A stretch of 64,000 nucleotides of DNA from Carnobacterium inhibens subsp. inhibens DSM 13024 (GTDB lineage: Bacteria; Bacillota; Bacilli; Lactobacillales; Carnobacteriaceae). Position 1 is the stretch's first letter; every line of letters starts with the position of its first letter. A program made the translations under genes and the position numbers. Below the pieces are notes generated by a model, which was not told the DNA's origin, made no database searches, and saw only the letters and a program-made list of their open reading frames with translations. The stretch covers positions 1,116,001 through 1,180,000 of the forward strand of contig NZ_JQIV01000006.1 of NCBI RefSeq assembly GCF_000746825.1, read 5' to 3'. This document shows positions 37,194 through 46,972 of the stretch, in pieces.

Positions 37194-38594
37194 TTATTTT
37201 TCTAATACAAACGAATCTAAAGAATAAAGTGTCAGTGTTTTTTCAGCAGTTTCCTTTAAATAATTAAATCTCAATAGAAAGTCATCTTCATCTACAAAAT
37301 AACGTAAGGTGAAAACTTCTTCTCCTCTATTTAAAAATAATTCAATCAATGAGCTTTCAACCATTATCCTTAATTCCATCAGGTCACGTTTTAAAAAGAC
37401 ACTTCGTTCTTCTTTACCCCTTGTTTTCCAATTGGTCCGTATTAAGGTTAATTTTTTACTATTAGCTTGATAATTTATTTCCACTTCATTTCTTACTGTT
37501 AAAACAAAATCTGTTGCAGCTTTACTCCATTCAATCAAGATGTCTTGTTGAAGGGAAGTCATTTTAACTGCCTCATTTCCAACACTTTTGATGACTGTAG
37601 AATTTTCTTTTCTTAAGTTCGCCAGTTCAGCAATTGGGTACTGAATGAGCTTTCCATTCTCATAACGTATTTCTCTAGGTATAGTCAAAGCATGTATCCA
37701 ACCTTGCTGCCTAGTTGGAACAGCCGCTTCAACTTCAGGTTCCATAACTCCAACCCAGCCATATAAAATCGTACGACCAGCATCATCTACAAAAGTTTGC
37801 GGAGCATAAAATTCAAATCCACGATCCAATTCTTCAAATGGTTGATTATCCTTTACAAAGGTACCATTCTCTAAAAATTCTCCTGTAAAATAGCCGCTTT
37901 GATAAATGTTGTTGTATTTTTCTCCTTCAGCTTCTAAACCTTGAGGCGAAAACACAAAGATATCTCTGTCAGCAAATTTTAGAAGATCCGGACATTCCCA
38001 CATAAACCCTAAAGAAATAGATTCTTCTAACATAGACCCTACTAAGGTCCAATCAACTAAATTAGCTGATTGATAGATTAATGCGTCTCCTGTTAGATTT
38101 TCTTTTTGTGCACCCAGTATCATCCACCAGTTGCCCTCTTTGCCTTGCCAAACTTTAGGATCTCTAACGTGTGCTGTGTATCCTTTTATTGGATGCTCTA
38201 GAATTGGCCCCTTCTTTTCAAAATGAATGCCGTCTTCTGAAACAGCTAAGCATTGATAGCTTTTACGTTCACCGTTCTCGCTTCTAACATTTCCAGTGTA
38301 GAATAAATAAATTTCCCCCTCGAAAACAACGGCGCTTCCGGAGTAGCATCCATCTTTATCATACCAATCAACAGGCTCCAATGCTGGTTTATAAGTCTTC
38401 CAATGGATAAAATCCTTCGTTGTTATATGTCCCCAGCTTTTTGATTGGTGTGTCGTGTCTGCTTGATTCCATTGATAGAAGACATGATATACTCCTTTAT
38501 AGTAAACAAGACCATTTGGATCATTTAATAATCCCTTAGGTGACCGAATATGGTAACCTAGATCGTATTGCTTCAATTTATTGGTTTGTTCCAT
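37194..38594 (-). CDS. scrB: Sucrose-6-phosphate hydrolase, GH32 (ScrB)
   Basis: 466 residues with a five-bladed propeller domain and a C-terminal beta-sandwich. The nucleophile Asp is in LLNDPNGLVYY, the transition-state Asp in VRDPKVW, and the acid/base Glu in WECPDLL. It cleaves imported sucrose 6-phosphate. It lies 17 bases after scrA, in one operon with it. Confidence 0.93.
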   Translation of the reverse strand: MEQTNKLKQYDLGYHIRSPKGLLNDPNGLVYYKGVYHVFYQWNQADTTHQSKSWGHITTKDFIHWKTYKPALEPVDWYDKDGCYSGSAVVFEGEIYLFYTGNVRSENGERKSYQCLAVSEDGIHFEKKGPILEHPIKGYTAHVRDPKVWQGKEGNWWMILGAQKENLTGDALIYQSANLVDWTLVGSMLEESISLGFMWECPDLLKFADRDIFVFSPQGLEAEGEKYNNIYQSGYFTGEFLENGTFVKDNQPFEELDRGFEFYAPQTFVDDAGRTILYGWVGVMEPEVEAAVPTRQQGWIHALTIPREIRYENGKLIQYPIAELANLRKENSTVIKSVGNEAVKMTSLQQDILIEWSKAATDFVLTVRNEVEINYQANSKKLTLIRTNWKTRGKEERSVFLKRDLMELRIMVESSLIELFLNRGEEVFTLRYFVDEDDFLLRFNYLKETAEKTLTLYSLDSFVLEK

Positions 38595-38610
38595 CGTTCT
38601 AAACGTCCTT

Positions 38611-40014
38611 TCAGCCTTCTATTTCTTCTCTCATTTTGTCACTGTAACCAAATAGATAAGTTAATGTGAATGCCACAGCGATCGCGATAACGTTACCCAA
38701 AATATAAAGAAGAATTTGGTCATTCAAGTAAAGCAATGTTCCTGGAATAACGGTTAGAGACATACCGGTTGCTTCCAATCCAACTAAGTCTCCAAAGAAA
38801 CCACCGACTCCACCACCAACTAGTCCAAAGACAAATGGCTTAACGTAACGTAAATTTACCCCGAATACAGCTGGCTCCGTTATCCCTAAGAAAGCAGATA
38901 ATGTTGAAGGATAAGCTAATGCTTTTAATTTTTTAGATTTTGTTTTCATCGCTACTGCTAATGTTGCTCCACCTTGTGCTGCAACACTGGCTGTAATAAT
39001 TCCGTTATACGGATTCACACCCGTGTTTGCTAATAATTGGATTTCTAAGAAATTGAAGAGGTGATGAATTCCGGTTACAACAATCAATTGATTTATTGCA
39101 CCTAGGACTAAACCAGCCAAACCAAATGGCAATTCTAATATCCAAATGGTTGCATTTAGTACAACTTCTTCTAAAGAATGGAAGACCGGTCCGATAACAA
39201 ATAACGATAAGATACTCATGATCAATAATGTCGCAAATGGCGTAATCAATAAATCCAATGTTTCAGGTACATATTTCCGAAGCCATCTTTCCAACTTTGC
39301 ACCTACAAAACCAGCAATAAAGGCCGGCAATACTGTTCCTTGATAACCAACGACTGGAATAAACCCAAACATCGTAATAGGATCAGCTGTTCCTCCTGCT
39401 ACAGCATAAGCATTTGGCAATACAGGATTAACAAGCATTAATCCTAATACAATACCAATAACAGGAGAACCACCGAATACTTTAAATGAAGACCAAGCAA
39501 CTAGTGCTGGCAAGAACGCAAATGCTGTATCCGTTAACACTTCAGTGTATAATAAAAAATTAGGGCTAATATCTGCTGGTACCATTCCAAAAACGGCTAA
39601 TACTTGCTCTTGAGTCAACAATCCTCGTAATCCCATAAACAATCCGGTTGCAACTAAGACAGGAACAATAGGAACAAATACATCACCAAATGTCCGAATC
39701 ATACGTTGAAATACATTTCCTTGCTTCTTTGCTTCTGTTTTCATTTCACCAGTTGATCCTTCATTCACTCCTAAACCAATCACTTCTTCATAAATTTTAT
39801 TTACGGTACCGGTTCCAAAAATGATTTGAAATTGTCCTGAGTTGTAAAATGCACCTTTTACTTTTTCAATGCCTTCTACTTCATTTTTATCGATTTTACT
39901 TTCATCCTCTACCATAATACGTAATCGAGTGGCACAATGAGCTACCGAACGAATATTTTTTTCTCCTCCAACGGCTGCAATGACTTCTTTTGCAATTTCT
40001 TTATTATTCGACAT
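38611..40014 (-). CDS. scrA: PTS sucrose-type transporter, fused IIB-IIC (ScrA)
   Basis: 467 residues. The N-terminal IIB domain (about 1-85) has the phospho-cysteine in VAHCATRLRIM, and the IIC domain (about 105-460) has ten or so helices with GITEPAVFGVNLRY. There is no IIA domain, so a IIA-Glc protein is needed in trans, as for malP. GGAGGAG precedes the ATG. A LacI/CcpA-type palindrome lies 24 bases upstream of the start. Confidence 0.9.
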   Translation of the reverse strand: MSNNKEIAKEVIAAVGGEKNIRSVAHCATRLRIMVEDESKIDKNEVEGIEKVKGAFYNSGQFQIIFGTGTVNKIYEEVIGLGVNEGSTGEMKTEAKKQGNVFQRMIRTFGDVFVPIVPVLVATGLFMGLRGLLTQEQVLAVFGMVPADISPNFLLYTEVLTDTAFAFLPALVAWSSFKVFGGSPVIGIVLGLMLVNPVLPNAYAVAGGTADPITMFGFIPVVGYQGTVLPAFIAGFVGAKLERWLRKYVPETLDLLITPFATLLIMSILSLFVIGPVFHSLEEVVLNATIWILELPFGLAGLVLGAINQLIVVTGIHHLFNFLEIQLLANTGVNPYNGIITASVAAQGGATLAVAMKTKSKKLKALAYPSTLSAFLGITEPAVFGVNLRYVKPFVFGLVGGGVGGFFGDLVGLEATGMSLTVIPGTLLYLNDQILLYILGNVIAIAVAFTLTYLFGYSDKMREEIEG

Positions 40015-40037
40015 AACTTTCTCCTCCTTCAGTTTTT

Positions 40038-40049
40038 GGAACCGGTTTC
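40038..40049. promoter_or_regulatory. ScrR- or CcpA-type operator before scrA
   Basis: GGAACCGGTTTC is an almost perfect palindrome with the central CG of LacI-family operators. It matches cre at all but two positions. ScrR, encoded next door, is the more likely binder. Confidence 0.6.
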
Positions 40050-40105
40050 TATTTTTATTCTAACTTATTTTTTTTACTCTGTCTACTCAAACCATATTAT
40101 TTTTT

Positions 40106-40302
40106 TTACGTATTTTTATTTATATACGTAAAATAAAACATATGGCAGTTATACCTACCATATAGGGTTGATTGCGTTGATGAAAACCGTACATAAAAGC
40201 ATTATACGTACCATTTTCAAAAAAATCAAAGCATACAGTACGTATGAACACTACATCTACTGTATGGGATTAGTTGTCGTAACGAATAAAGTACATATGT
40301 AC
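40106..40302. repeat. Cluster of TACGTA-type palindromes and inverted repeats upstream of scrA
   Basis: TTTACGTAT (40106-40114) pairs with ATACGTAAA (40124-40132). CATACAGTA (40232-40240) pairs with TACTGTATG (40258-40266). CATATGG/CCATAT arms flank 40140-40162. TATACGTA (40203-40210), AGTACGTA (40238-40245) and the palindrome GTACATATGTAC (40291-40302) are further copies of the theme. Function unknown. Confidence 0.55.
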
Positions 40303-40310
40303 ACTATAAA

Positions 40311-40370
40311 ATAAAATAGCCGAGTAATAGCACTCTTTCGCGAGTCTTTCACTTGGCTATTTTTATTTTT
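40311..40370 (-). terminator. Terminator after scrR
   Basis: AAATAGCC-type and GGCTATTT arms with an inner CACTC/GAGT stem; T-rich on the minus strand. Confidence 0.65.
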
Positions 40371-40443
40371 TAAATTTACTGTATGTTTTGACACTGGTGA
40401 ATTGATTTCATCGACAATGCATTACTAGTAAAATCAATAAAAT

Positions 40444-41439
40444 TTATATCGAAGGGTTTTCATAAGCAATAGTTGATTCTCTTTTAACTAAAATATTAGG
40501 CAACTCTAAATTACTTATGCTATCTTCGCCTTCAATCAGTTTAATTAAATTGGTAACTGAAAGAGTACCCAATTGTTTATAGGGATACTTTACTGTTGTA
40601 ATAGTTGGTGTAACGATAGAAGTAACTTCATATCCACCAAAACCCGATAATGAAAAGTCAGTCGGAATACTAAGTCCTAATGTGTGCGCAGCTTTCATAA
40701 CAGCTAACGCTATATTATCTGTAGCACAAAGTACGTAGGTAGCCGATGTTGTGGCTAACACATTCATCGCTTTTTCATACGCTTTTGAAAAAGAAAAATT
40801 TGCTTCAACAATCTCAATAGTTGTATCTGAATTTTTTTTAAGAGCTTCTAAAACACCTTTTGATCTTAATTGGCCTACTGCTTGATCTTCTTCAAGAACG
40901 GTAAAATACAGAAAATCCTTATGCCCTAATTCTGTTGCGTAACTCCCCAACTTATATCCTGCCTCATACTCTTGATGGACGATCGTATTCAGTCCTTCTG
41001 CAGATTGGCCAAGCAGCAATACGGGAATGTTGACTTCTGCTATAGCTTTTCGATGAGCTGGGGTTACAACTGTAGCCAAAAGGATGATCCCATCTACTTT
41101 TTGTTTTGCCAATGTATAAATATTTTCTACTTCACGTTTAACATTTTGGTTTGTATTCGTAATAATTAATTGATATTGTTTATTCCTTAGTTCTTCATCA
41201 ATACTTGCTAAAATAGTATTGGTTGCAAATGAATCCAATCTAGGAATGATGGTTCCAATCATATTTGTTTTTTTCGCTTTTAAACTTTGCGCAAACGTAT
41301 TCGGTGCATAGCCAGTTTCATTCACAATTTCATCTAATTTGGCTTTGGTTTTCTTACTAACGGATCCGCCATTCAAATACCTGGAAACCGTACTTTTGGC
41401 TACTCCAGCTTTATGAGCGATATCTTTTATGGTTACCAT
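40444..41439 (-). CDS. scrR: LacI-family regulator of sucrose genes (ScrR)
   Basis: 331 residues: a LacI HTH (TIKDIAHKAGVAKSTVSRYLNG) with hinge, then a periplasmic-binding-protein-like effector domain. It lies 34 bases after scrK in the same direction, so scrK-scrR is probably one unit. By position it represses scrA-scrB. Confidence 0.87.
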   Translation of the reverse strand: MVTIKDIAHKAGVAKSTVSRYLNGGSVSKKTKAKLDEIVNETGYAPNTFAQSLKAKKTNMIGTIIPRLDSFATNTILASIDEELRNKQYQLIITNTNQNVKREVENIYTLAKQKVDGIILLATVVTPAHRKAIAEVNIPVLLLGQSAEGLNTIVHQEYEAGYKLGSYATELGHKDFLYFTVLEEDQAVGQLRSKGVLEALKKNSDTTIEIVEANFSFSKAYEKAMNVLATTSATYVLCATDNIALAVMKAAHTLGLSIPTDFSLSGFGGYEVTSIVTPTITTVKYPYKQLGTLSVTNLIKLIEGEDSISNLELPNILVKRESTIAYENPSI

Positions 41440-41473
41440 CTTATCACCTTACGTTTCTATGATCTTTGCTTTT

Positions 41474-42331
41474 TTATTTCTCTTCCATAGCCATCAATAG
41501 GCAACCTGTAATACCAGCATTATCTTCAAGCTCAGGCGTGACGATGTACTCATCTAATGCTGGCGTATTGACGTAGTCAGCCATTAAATTGGCAAATTCT
41601 TTTTTGATTAAATCAAGTAGTTGCGTTTGTTTCATAACGCCTCCACCTAAGATAATCTTTTCTGGACTAAGAATCAAGGTATAGTTGACTAATGCTTGTG
41701 CTAAATAAAAAGCTTCTATTTCCCAAACTTTTTTATCATCAGCTAAGTCCATTCCTTTTTTTCCATAACGCTTTTCAATGGCTGGACCTGCAGCTACACC
41801 TTCCAAGCAATTGCCATGGTACGGGCAAACGCCTTCAAAATCATCTTCAGGGTGCATACTGACTAAAAGGTGTCCCATTTCAGGATGTCCAAATCCGCTT
41901 AATACTTTCCCGTCAACAACTGCTCCACCCCCGATACCGGTTCCAATTGTCAAGTAAAGACAGCTATTAGTTCCTTGTGCACTTCCTCTTTTAAGTTCAC
42001 CATAAGCAGCAGCGTTCACATCTGTCGTCCAAGCTACTGGAATACCATATCTCTTTTTAACAGAACCTAAAAAGTCATAGTTTTTCCAAGCTGTTTTGGG
42101 GGTCGATGTTACATACCCGTATGTAGCTGATTTTTCATTAACATCAATTGGTCCGAAAGATCCAATTCCAATAGATGTTAACGTATATTGGTCAAAAAAA
42201 CCAAAGACTTGTTTAAGGGTTTCTTCAGGTGTAGTAGTTGGGATACTCACTCGTTCTTTTATTTCCAATTGTTCATCACTGACTGCACATACAAATTTTG
42301 TTCCGCCTGCTTCTATTGCACCATACATCAT
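41474..42331 (-). CDS. scrK: Fructokinase, ROK family (ScrK)
   Basis: 285 residues. ATP motif AIEAGGTKFVCAV at the N terminus, ROK signature with the zinc-binding His/Cys set (GHPEMGHLLV..., CPYHGNCLEG), and GTGIGGGAVV. It phosphorylates the fructose freed by scrB. ATG-ATG start with AGGAGG upstream. Confidence 0.92.
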   Translation of the reverse strand: MMYGAIEAGGTKFVCAVSDEQLEIKERVSIPTTTPEETLKQVFGFFDQYTLTSIGIGSFGPIDVNEKSATYGYVTSTPKTAWKNYDFLGSVKKRYGIPVAWTTDVNAAAYGELKRGSAQGTNSCLYLTIGTGIGGGAVVDGKVLSGFGHPEMGHLLVSMHPEDDFEGVCPYHGNCLEGVAAGPAIEKRYGKKGMDLADDKKVWEIEAFYLAQALVNYTLILSPEKIILGGGVMKQTQLLDLIKKEFANLMADYVNTPALDEYIVTPELEDNAGITGCLLMAMEEK

Positions 42332-42455
42332 TCTACTTCCTCCTACTGGTCTGCTTTAATTATTTTAGAAAAGGGTTTCTTAGCCCTAATATTACCACAG
42401 AATTTTTACAACTACTAGATAGCCAACTAGCTTTTTATACGGGAAAACACTAAAA

Positions 42456-42497
42456 TAAAAAGCTCTTTAAAGAAAGATTTTCTTTAAGAACTTTTTT
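42456..42497 (-). terminator. Terminator after arcR
   Basis: TCTTTAAAGAAA and TTTCTTTAAGA-type arms with flanking A5 and T6. Confidence 0.75.
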
Positions 42498-42542
42498 AGC
42501 TGTTTCTTATTTTCTTTACCCGTTTTATTATTAAACCCATCT

Positions 42543-43247
42543 TCACTCTGTATAGGAGTTAAAATAAACCAGATCTTTAAAAATAAAGAGCTTATGCTCA
42601 TACTCCAACTTATTCATTTCTTTTAACTTTTTGATGGTATTTCCAACGGTTTCTCTTGAACAGCCACTAATATCTGCTATTTCATTGATCGTAATAGGGT
42701 AAGGAATATTAACCATCGTTGGATTAGTATAATCCCCTAACTCTTTCATTAAATAATTTAAAGCTTTGATGATCCGATTTGTAGCACTTGAAACGACCAT
42801 ATACTGCACTCTGGTTTCGTGGTTTTCAAGAATTTTAGACAGCTTATGATAAAAGTACATCATTTGTTTAGGATTCTCTGCAATTAGACTTTCAAAGAGA
42901 CCTGTAGGCATATAGTAAAGTTCAATATTGGTCACTGCATACGCAGAATAATGATAAGCATCATCTGAAAACAGACCACCATAAGGAAATAACGTTTCTT
43001 TTTTAACATAATCTGTATACGTATAAGACGCACTTTCATCATATCTTTCAAGTCTGACCAATCCATTTAACAAATAAAATACTTTGTCTCGGATGTCTCC
43101 TTCATCAAACAAAACTTGTCCTTTTTTGTATTTACGTAAATACATATTTTTTCGGAGATGATTAAATTCTGAATCAGTAAATTCTGAAAAGACTGGTCTG
43201 TAACGAAGCTCATATAAATTCGTCATCTTTTTTTGAATAATGGTCAT
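42543..43247 (-). CDS. arcR: Crp/Fnr-family regulator of the arginine deiminase genes (ArcR)
   Basis: 234 residues: a cNMP-binding-like beta-roll (about 30-140) and a C-terminal HTH_Crp (NEIADISGCSRETVGNTIKKL). No cysteine cluster for an Fe-S centre is seen, which fits ArcR rather than Fnr. ATG 43247 is chosen because AAGGAG lies 8 bases upstream; the frame from 43289 lacks such a site. It ends the arc gene run, after a terminator behind arcC. Confidence 0.85.
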   Translation of the reverse strand: MTIIQKKMTNLYELRYRPVFSEFTDSEFNHLRKNMYLRKYKKGQVLFDEGDIRDKVFYLLNGLVRLERYDESASYTYTDYVKKETLFPYGGLFSDDAYHYSAYAVTNIELYYMPTGLFESLIAENPKQMMYFYHKLSKILENHETRVQYMVVSSATNRIIKALNYLMKELGDYTNPTMVNIPYPITINEIADISGCSRETVGNTIKKLKEMNKLEYEHKLFIFKDLVYFNSYTE

Positions 43248-43319
43248 CAAAAACACTCCTTCATTTACGTACACTATATCATCCCACAAGATAATTTCTT
43301 CACAAGATCAGTTTAACAC

Positions 43320-43365
43320 AAAAGCAAGAAAAAACCTCTTTTAAAAAGGCTTTTCTTGCTTTTTA
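43320..43365 (-). terminator. Terminator after arcC
   Basis: AAAAGCAAGAAAA and TTTTCTTGCTTTT are perfect 13-base arms with an inner CCTCTTTT/AAAAAGG pair. Confidence 0.85.
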
Positions 43366-43390
43366 TGGGCATTTTTTAATAGCGCTTACA

Positions 43391-44332
43391 CTACTTTGTA
43401 ATGATTGTTCCAGCTCCTTCTGTTAATACTTGCTCTATATTTTCTAAGGATGTAATAATAGCTTTTCCTTTTTTCGCATTTTCAACAAATGCAATTGCTG
43501 CTTCTACTTTTGGCAGCATGCTTCCGGCAGCAAATTGATTCTCAGTAATATAGGTTTTCATTTCTTCAACCGATACTTGATTTAATTGTTTTTGATTTGG
43601 TTTATTAAAATTGACATACACATTATTTACACCCGTCAGAATAATCAGTAAATCTGCTTGAATCAATTCAGCCAACTTCTGAGATGCAAAATCTTTATCA
43701 ATGACTGCTTCTATCCCTTTTAATTCCTTCCCCCTTTTCACAACAGGAATACCACCTCCGCCAACGGTAATAGGAATGATTCCATTTTCGACCAATTGAT
43801 TGATGACTTTGTGTTCTTTAATACTGATTGGCTTTGGAGAGGGAACAACTTTACGCCAACCTCTTCCTGCATCTTCTTTAAAAACGGCTTTTGTTCGTTC
43901 CATTTCAATTTCAGCTTCTGCTCCAGATAAAAACGGACCGATGGGTTTGCTTGGATTTCTAAAAGCAGGATCAGTTTCATCTACGATTACTTGAGTAATC
44001 AGCGAGACAACTGATTTATCTAAATTTCTTTTTTCTAAAGCACGTGTAAGAGCATTTTGCATCCAATACCCAATACTTCCTTGAGTCATTGCGACACAGG
44101 TATCTAATGGCATTGCTGGATTCTTAGGGCTATTTATGGCAATTTGTTGTAACAATAGATTGCCAACTTGAGGGCCGTTTCCATGGGAGATAACCAGATC
44201 ATCTCCATTTTCAATAAATTTAACCAAATATTCCGCTGTTTTTTCAAGAGCTTGTTGTTGAGCTTGCGCACTTGCATCATTTGATAATATTGCATTTCCG
44301 CCTAACGCTACGACAATTTTCCTTTTCCCCAT
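43391..44332 (-). CDS. arcC: Carbamate kinase (ArcC)
   Basis: 313 residues of the amino-acid kinase fold: [47 protein letters not shown]. It makes ATP from carbamoyl phosphate, the energy-yielding step of the ADI pathway. ATG 44332 has AAGG 8 bases upstream; the GTG three codons earlier is an alternative. It follows arcD closely. Confidence 0.95.
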   Translation of the reverse strand: MGKRKIVVALGGNAILSNDASAQAQQQALEKTAEYLVKFIENGDDLVISHGNGPQVGNLLLQQIAINSPKNPAMPLDTCVAMTQGSIGYWMQNALTRALEKRNLDKSVVSLITQVIVDETDPAFRNPSKPIGPFLSGAEAEIEMERTKAVFKEDAGRGWRKVVPSPKPISIKEHKVINQLVENGIIPITVGGGGIPVVKRGKELKGIEAVIDKDFASQKLAELIQADLLIILTGVNNVYVNFNKPNQKQLNQVSVEEMKTYITENQFAAGSMLPKVEAAIAFVENAKKGKAIITSLENIEQVLTEGAGTIITK

Positions 44333-44347
44333 GTTTTTCACCTTCCT

Positions 44348-45775
44348 CTACATATTACTAATATCGATTGAACCGTTGATTATTTGAACGATAGCGAGTA
44401 AAAAGAGTGCCACAACGACTGCTGCTGCAATCCATTCACTTTTAGTAAAGAGCTTTTCTTTATTTTCTTTTTGTACCCAAGCGTAAATAATAATTCCTGG
44501 TGCATACAACAACATGGTTAACAACAAGTAGTCTACTCCACCTGCATAAATTAACCAGATAGCATACACACTAGCTACTACCCCAATAATAATATTTTGA
44601 TTACGGCGTTTAGTTCCATTCGATTCCAATAAAGACAATTTCAACTGGTAAAATGCTGTAAACGCATATGGAATCAAGATTGCTGATGATGCTAATGAAA
44701 AAGCAAAATTGTACGCACGTGAACTGATCAAGAATGTGAATAAGAACAGTTGGATCAATACGTTTGTAAATAGTAATGAATTGACTGGAGCACCATTCTT
44801 ATTTTCTTTAACAAAAAATTTTGGGAATGCCCCTTGTTTCGCAGCTTGATAAGGCAGTTCAGCTGCAAACATTGTCCATGCCAACCAAGCACCTGAAACA
44901 GATATGATAACCCCTATATTGATCAGTATTGCACCCCACTTACCAACTACACTTTCTAATAAATAAGCCATTGCAGGTTGAGGCAATTCTGCTAGTTCTG
45001 GTCTTGTTAAGACAGCCATAGATAGAATCGTTGTCAACAAATAGATTGCAATAACAGTTACTAATCCAATAATCGTTGCTTTTCCGACATCTGATTTTAC
45101 TTTGGCACGTCCAGAGAACACTACCGCACCTTCAATACCAATAAATACCCAAACCGTTACTAACATCGTTCCTTGAACTTGATCCATTACTTCTTTAAAT
45201 GTGAAGTTCCCTGAGATGGTTCCCCAAAAATCAGCAGTAAATACATCTAATTTAAAGGCTACAAACATGGCTACAAAAAAGATTGCCAAAGGAATCAATT
45301 TAGCAGCAGTAACAATCGCATTGATAAATGAAGCTGTTTCGACTCCCTTTAATATAAGTGCGTGAACCAACCAAAGCATAATGGATGCCCCGATGACAGA
45401 AGCAAGATTCTGTCCGTCTTCAAAGATTGGGAAAAAGTATCCAATCGAGCTGAAGAGTAATGTTCCGTAAGCAACATTCCCTAAGAAAGCAGATAACCAA
45501 TAGCCCCAAGCAGAATTGAATCCCATGTATTTTCCAAAACCTTCTTTTGCATAACTATAAATACCGGCATCCAAATCAGGGCGTTTAGCAGATAAATTTT
45601 GAAAACAAAATGCTAAAAATCCCATTCCAATACCGGCAATGATCCAACCGATGATTACAGGACCCACTGAAGCTTCAACTGCCATATCTGACATTAAGTT
45701 AAAAATTCCGCCACCAATAATGGACCCGACAACTAGAGCAATTAAAGGAATTAAGCCTACTTTTTTTTCTTCCAC
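44348..45775 (-). CDS. arcD: Arginine/ornithine antiporter (ArcD)
   Basis: 475-residue APC-family transporter with about 12-13 helices, opening VGLIPLIALVVGSIIGGGIFNL. It exchanges external arginine for internal ornithine. GTG start with GGAGG 8 bases upstream. It lies between arcB and arcC in the usual ADI set. Confidence 0.93.
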   Translation of the reverse strand: MEEKKVGLIPLIALVVGSIIGGGIFNLMSDMAVEASVGPVIIGWIIAGIGMGFLAFCFQNLSAKRPDLDAGIYSYAKEGFGKYMGFNSAWGYWLSAFLGNVAYGTLLFSSIGYFFPIFEDGQNLASVIGASIMLWLVHALILKGVETASFINAIVTAAKLIPLAIFFVAMFVAFKLDVFTADFWGTISGNFTFKEVMDQVQGTMLVTVWVFIGIEGAVVFSGRAKVKSDVGKATIIGLVTVIAIYLLTTILSMAVLTRPELAELPQPAMAYLLESVVGKWGAILINIGVIISVSGAWLAWTMFAAELPYQAAKQGAFPKFFVKENKNGAPVNSLLFTNVLIQLFLFTFLISSRAYNFAFSLASSAILIPYAFTAFYQLKLSLLESNGTKRRNQNIIIGVVASVYAIWLIYAGGVDYLLLTMLLYAPGIIIYAWVQKENKEKLFTKSEWIAAAVVVALFLLAIVQIINGSIDISNM

Positions 45776-45851
45776 TGTTCTTCCTCCTTCATTTTAATAA
45801 TGAACGGTATAGCTGAAATGAAAAGGTTTCATACTTTGATTCCTATGAACA

Positions 45852-45882
45852 AAAGTATGAGAAATGAAATTCCTCATACTTT
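45852..45882 (-). terminator. Hairpin between arcB and arcD, probable partial terminator
   Basis: AAAGTATGAG and CTCATACTTT pair perfectly around 11 bases. The following T-run is short, so it may attenuate rather than stop transcription. The CATACTTT unit recurs 30 bases further on. Confidence 0.55.
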
Positions 45883-45902
45883 ATTGTTCATACTGCATAT
45901 CA

Positions 45903-46919
45903 CTAAACTTTAGGAATAAATAAGTTTCCTAATGTTGCAGCCATAATGGCTTTGATAGAATGCATTCGGTTTTCAGCTTGATCAAATTGTCGTGCGTGTT
46001 TGCTTCTAAAAGCTTCATCTGTAATTTCCATAGCATCAATATGATACTTTTCTTTTACATCATGCCCATAGTCGGTCTTTGTATCATGGAAAGCTGGCAG
46101 ACAATGCAGAATGATCATGTCTTCTTTACCTGTTGCACGAACCATATCCATATTTAATTGATAAGGAGTCAACAATTCGATTCGTTCAGCAAATTTATCT
46201 TCTTCTCCCATTGATACCCAAACATCTGTATATAATACGTCTGCTCCTTTAACGCCTTCTGCCACATCTTTTGTGATCCTAATTTTGCTGCCAGATTGAT
46301 CTGCAAAGGATTGAGCCATATCGATTAAGTCTTTTTCTGGGAACAGTGATTCAGGAGATACAATATGAATGTTCACACCTAAAATCGCTCCAGTAATCAG
46401 TAAGCTGTTTGCTACATTGTTGCGGCCATCTCCGACGTAAGCTAAGGTAAGTCCTTCAAGATGTCCAAAGTTTTCTTTAACCGTTAAAAAGTCAGCTATC
46501 ATTTGTGTCGGATGCCATTCATCAGTCAATCCATTCCAGACAGGAACGCCTGAAAATTCAGCTAATTGTTCCACTGTATTTTGTTTGAACCCGCGGAATT
46601 CAATCCCATCAAACATGCTTCCTAAAACGCGAGCAGTATCTTCAACGGATTCTTTCTTTCCTAATTGAATATCATTTTTTCCAAGGTATTCTGGATGCGC
46701 ACCTAAATCGATGGCTGCAGTAGTGAACGCAGCGCGGGTACGAGTAGATGCTTTTTCAAATAACAATGCGATATTCTTTCCTTCTAAATAGTGATGGGGA
46801 ATGCCTCTTTTTTTCAAATCTTTTAAGTGTGCAGATAAGTCGATTAAATACATCAATTCTTCTTTTGTAAAATCTTTTTCAGCTAATAAACTGCGTCCTT
46901 GAAATACTTGTTTTATCAT
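45903..46919 (-). CDS. arcB: Ornithine carbamoyltransferase, catabolic (ArcB)
   Basis: 338 residues. Carbamoyl-phosphate site STRTRAAF, ornithine-side motif HCLPAFHD, and [14 protein letters not shown]. It converts citrulline to ornithine and carbamoyl phosphate. The position between arcA and arcD supports the catabolic role. GGAGG precedes the ATG. Confidence 0.96.
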   Translation of the reverse strand: MIKQVFQGRSLLAEKDFTKEELMYLIDLSAHLKDLKKRGIPHHYLEGKNIALLFEKASTRTRAAFTTAAIDLGAHPEYLGKNDIQLGKKESVEDTARVLGSMFDGIEFRGFKQNTVEQLAEFSGVPVWNGLTDEWHPTQMIADFLTVKENFGHLEGLTLAYVGDGRNNVANSLLITGAILGVNIHIVSPESLFPEKDLIDMAQSFADQSGSKIRITKDVAEGVKGADVLYTDVWVSMGEEDKFAERIELLTPYQLNMDMVRATGKEDMIILHCLPAFHDTKTDYGHDVKEKYHIDAMEITDEAFRSKHARQFDQAENRMHSIKAIMAATLGNLFIPKV

Positions 46920-46972
46920 TACTTATTCCTCCATATACTGTTTAGTTGTTGTAAGTTTTATCGGTTTAGCAT

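Larger units (their letters stand above)
40015..40443. other. Intergenic region between scrA and scrR with clustered palindromes
   Basis: 430 bases without a gene. It holds the operator at 40038-40049, three spaced inverted repeats and several TACGTA-like boxes (40106-40302), and the scrR terminator (40311-40370). No gene remnant is evident. Confidence 0.6.
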
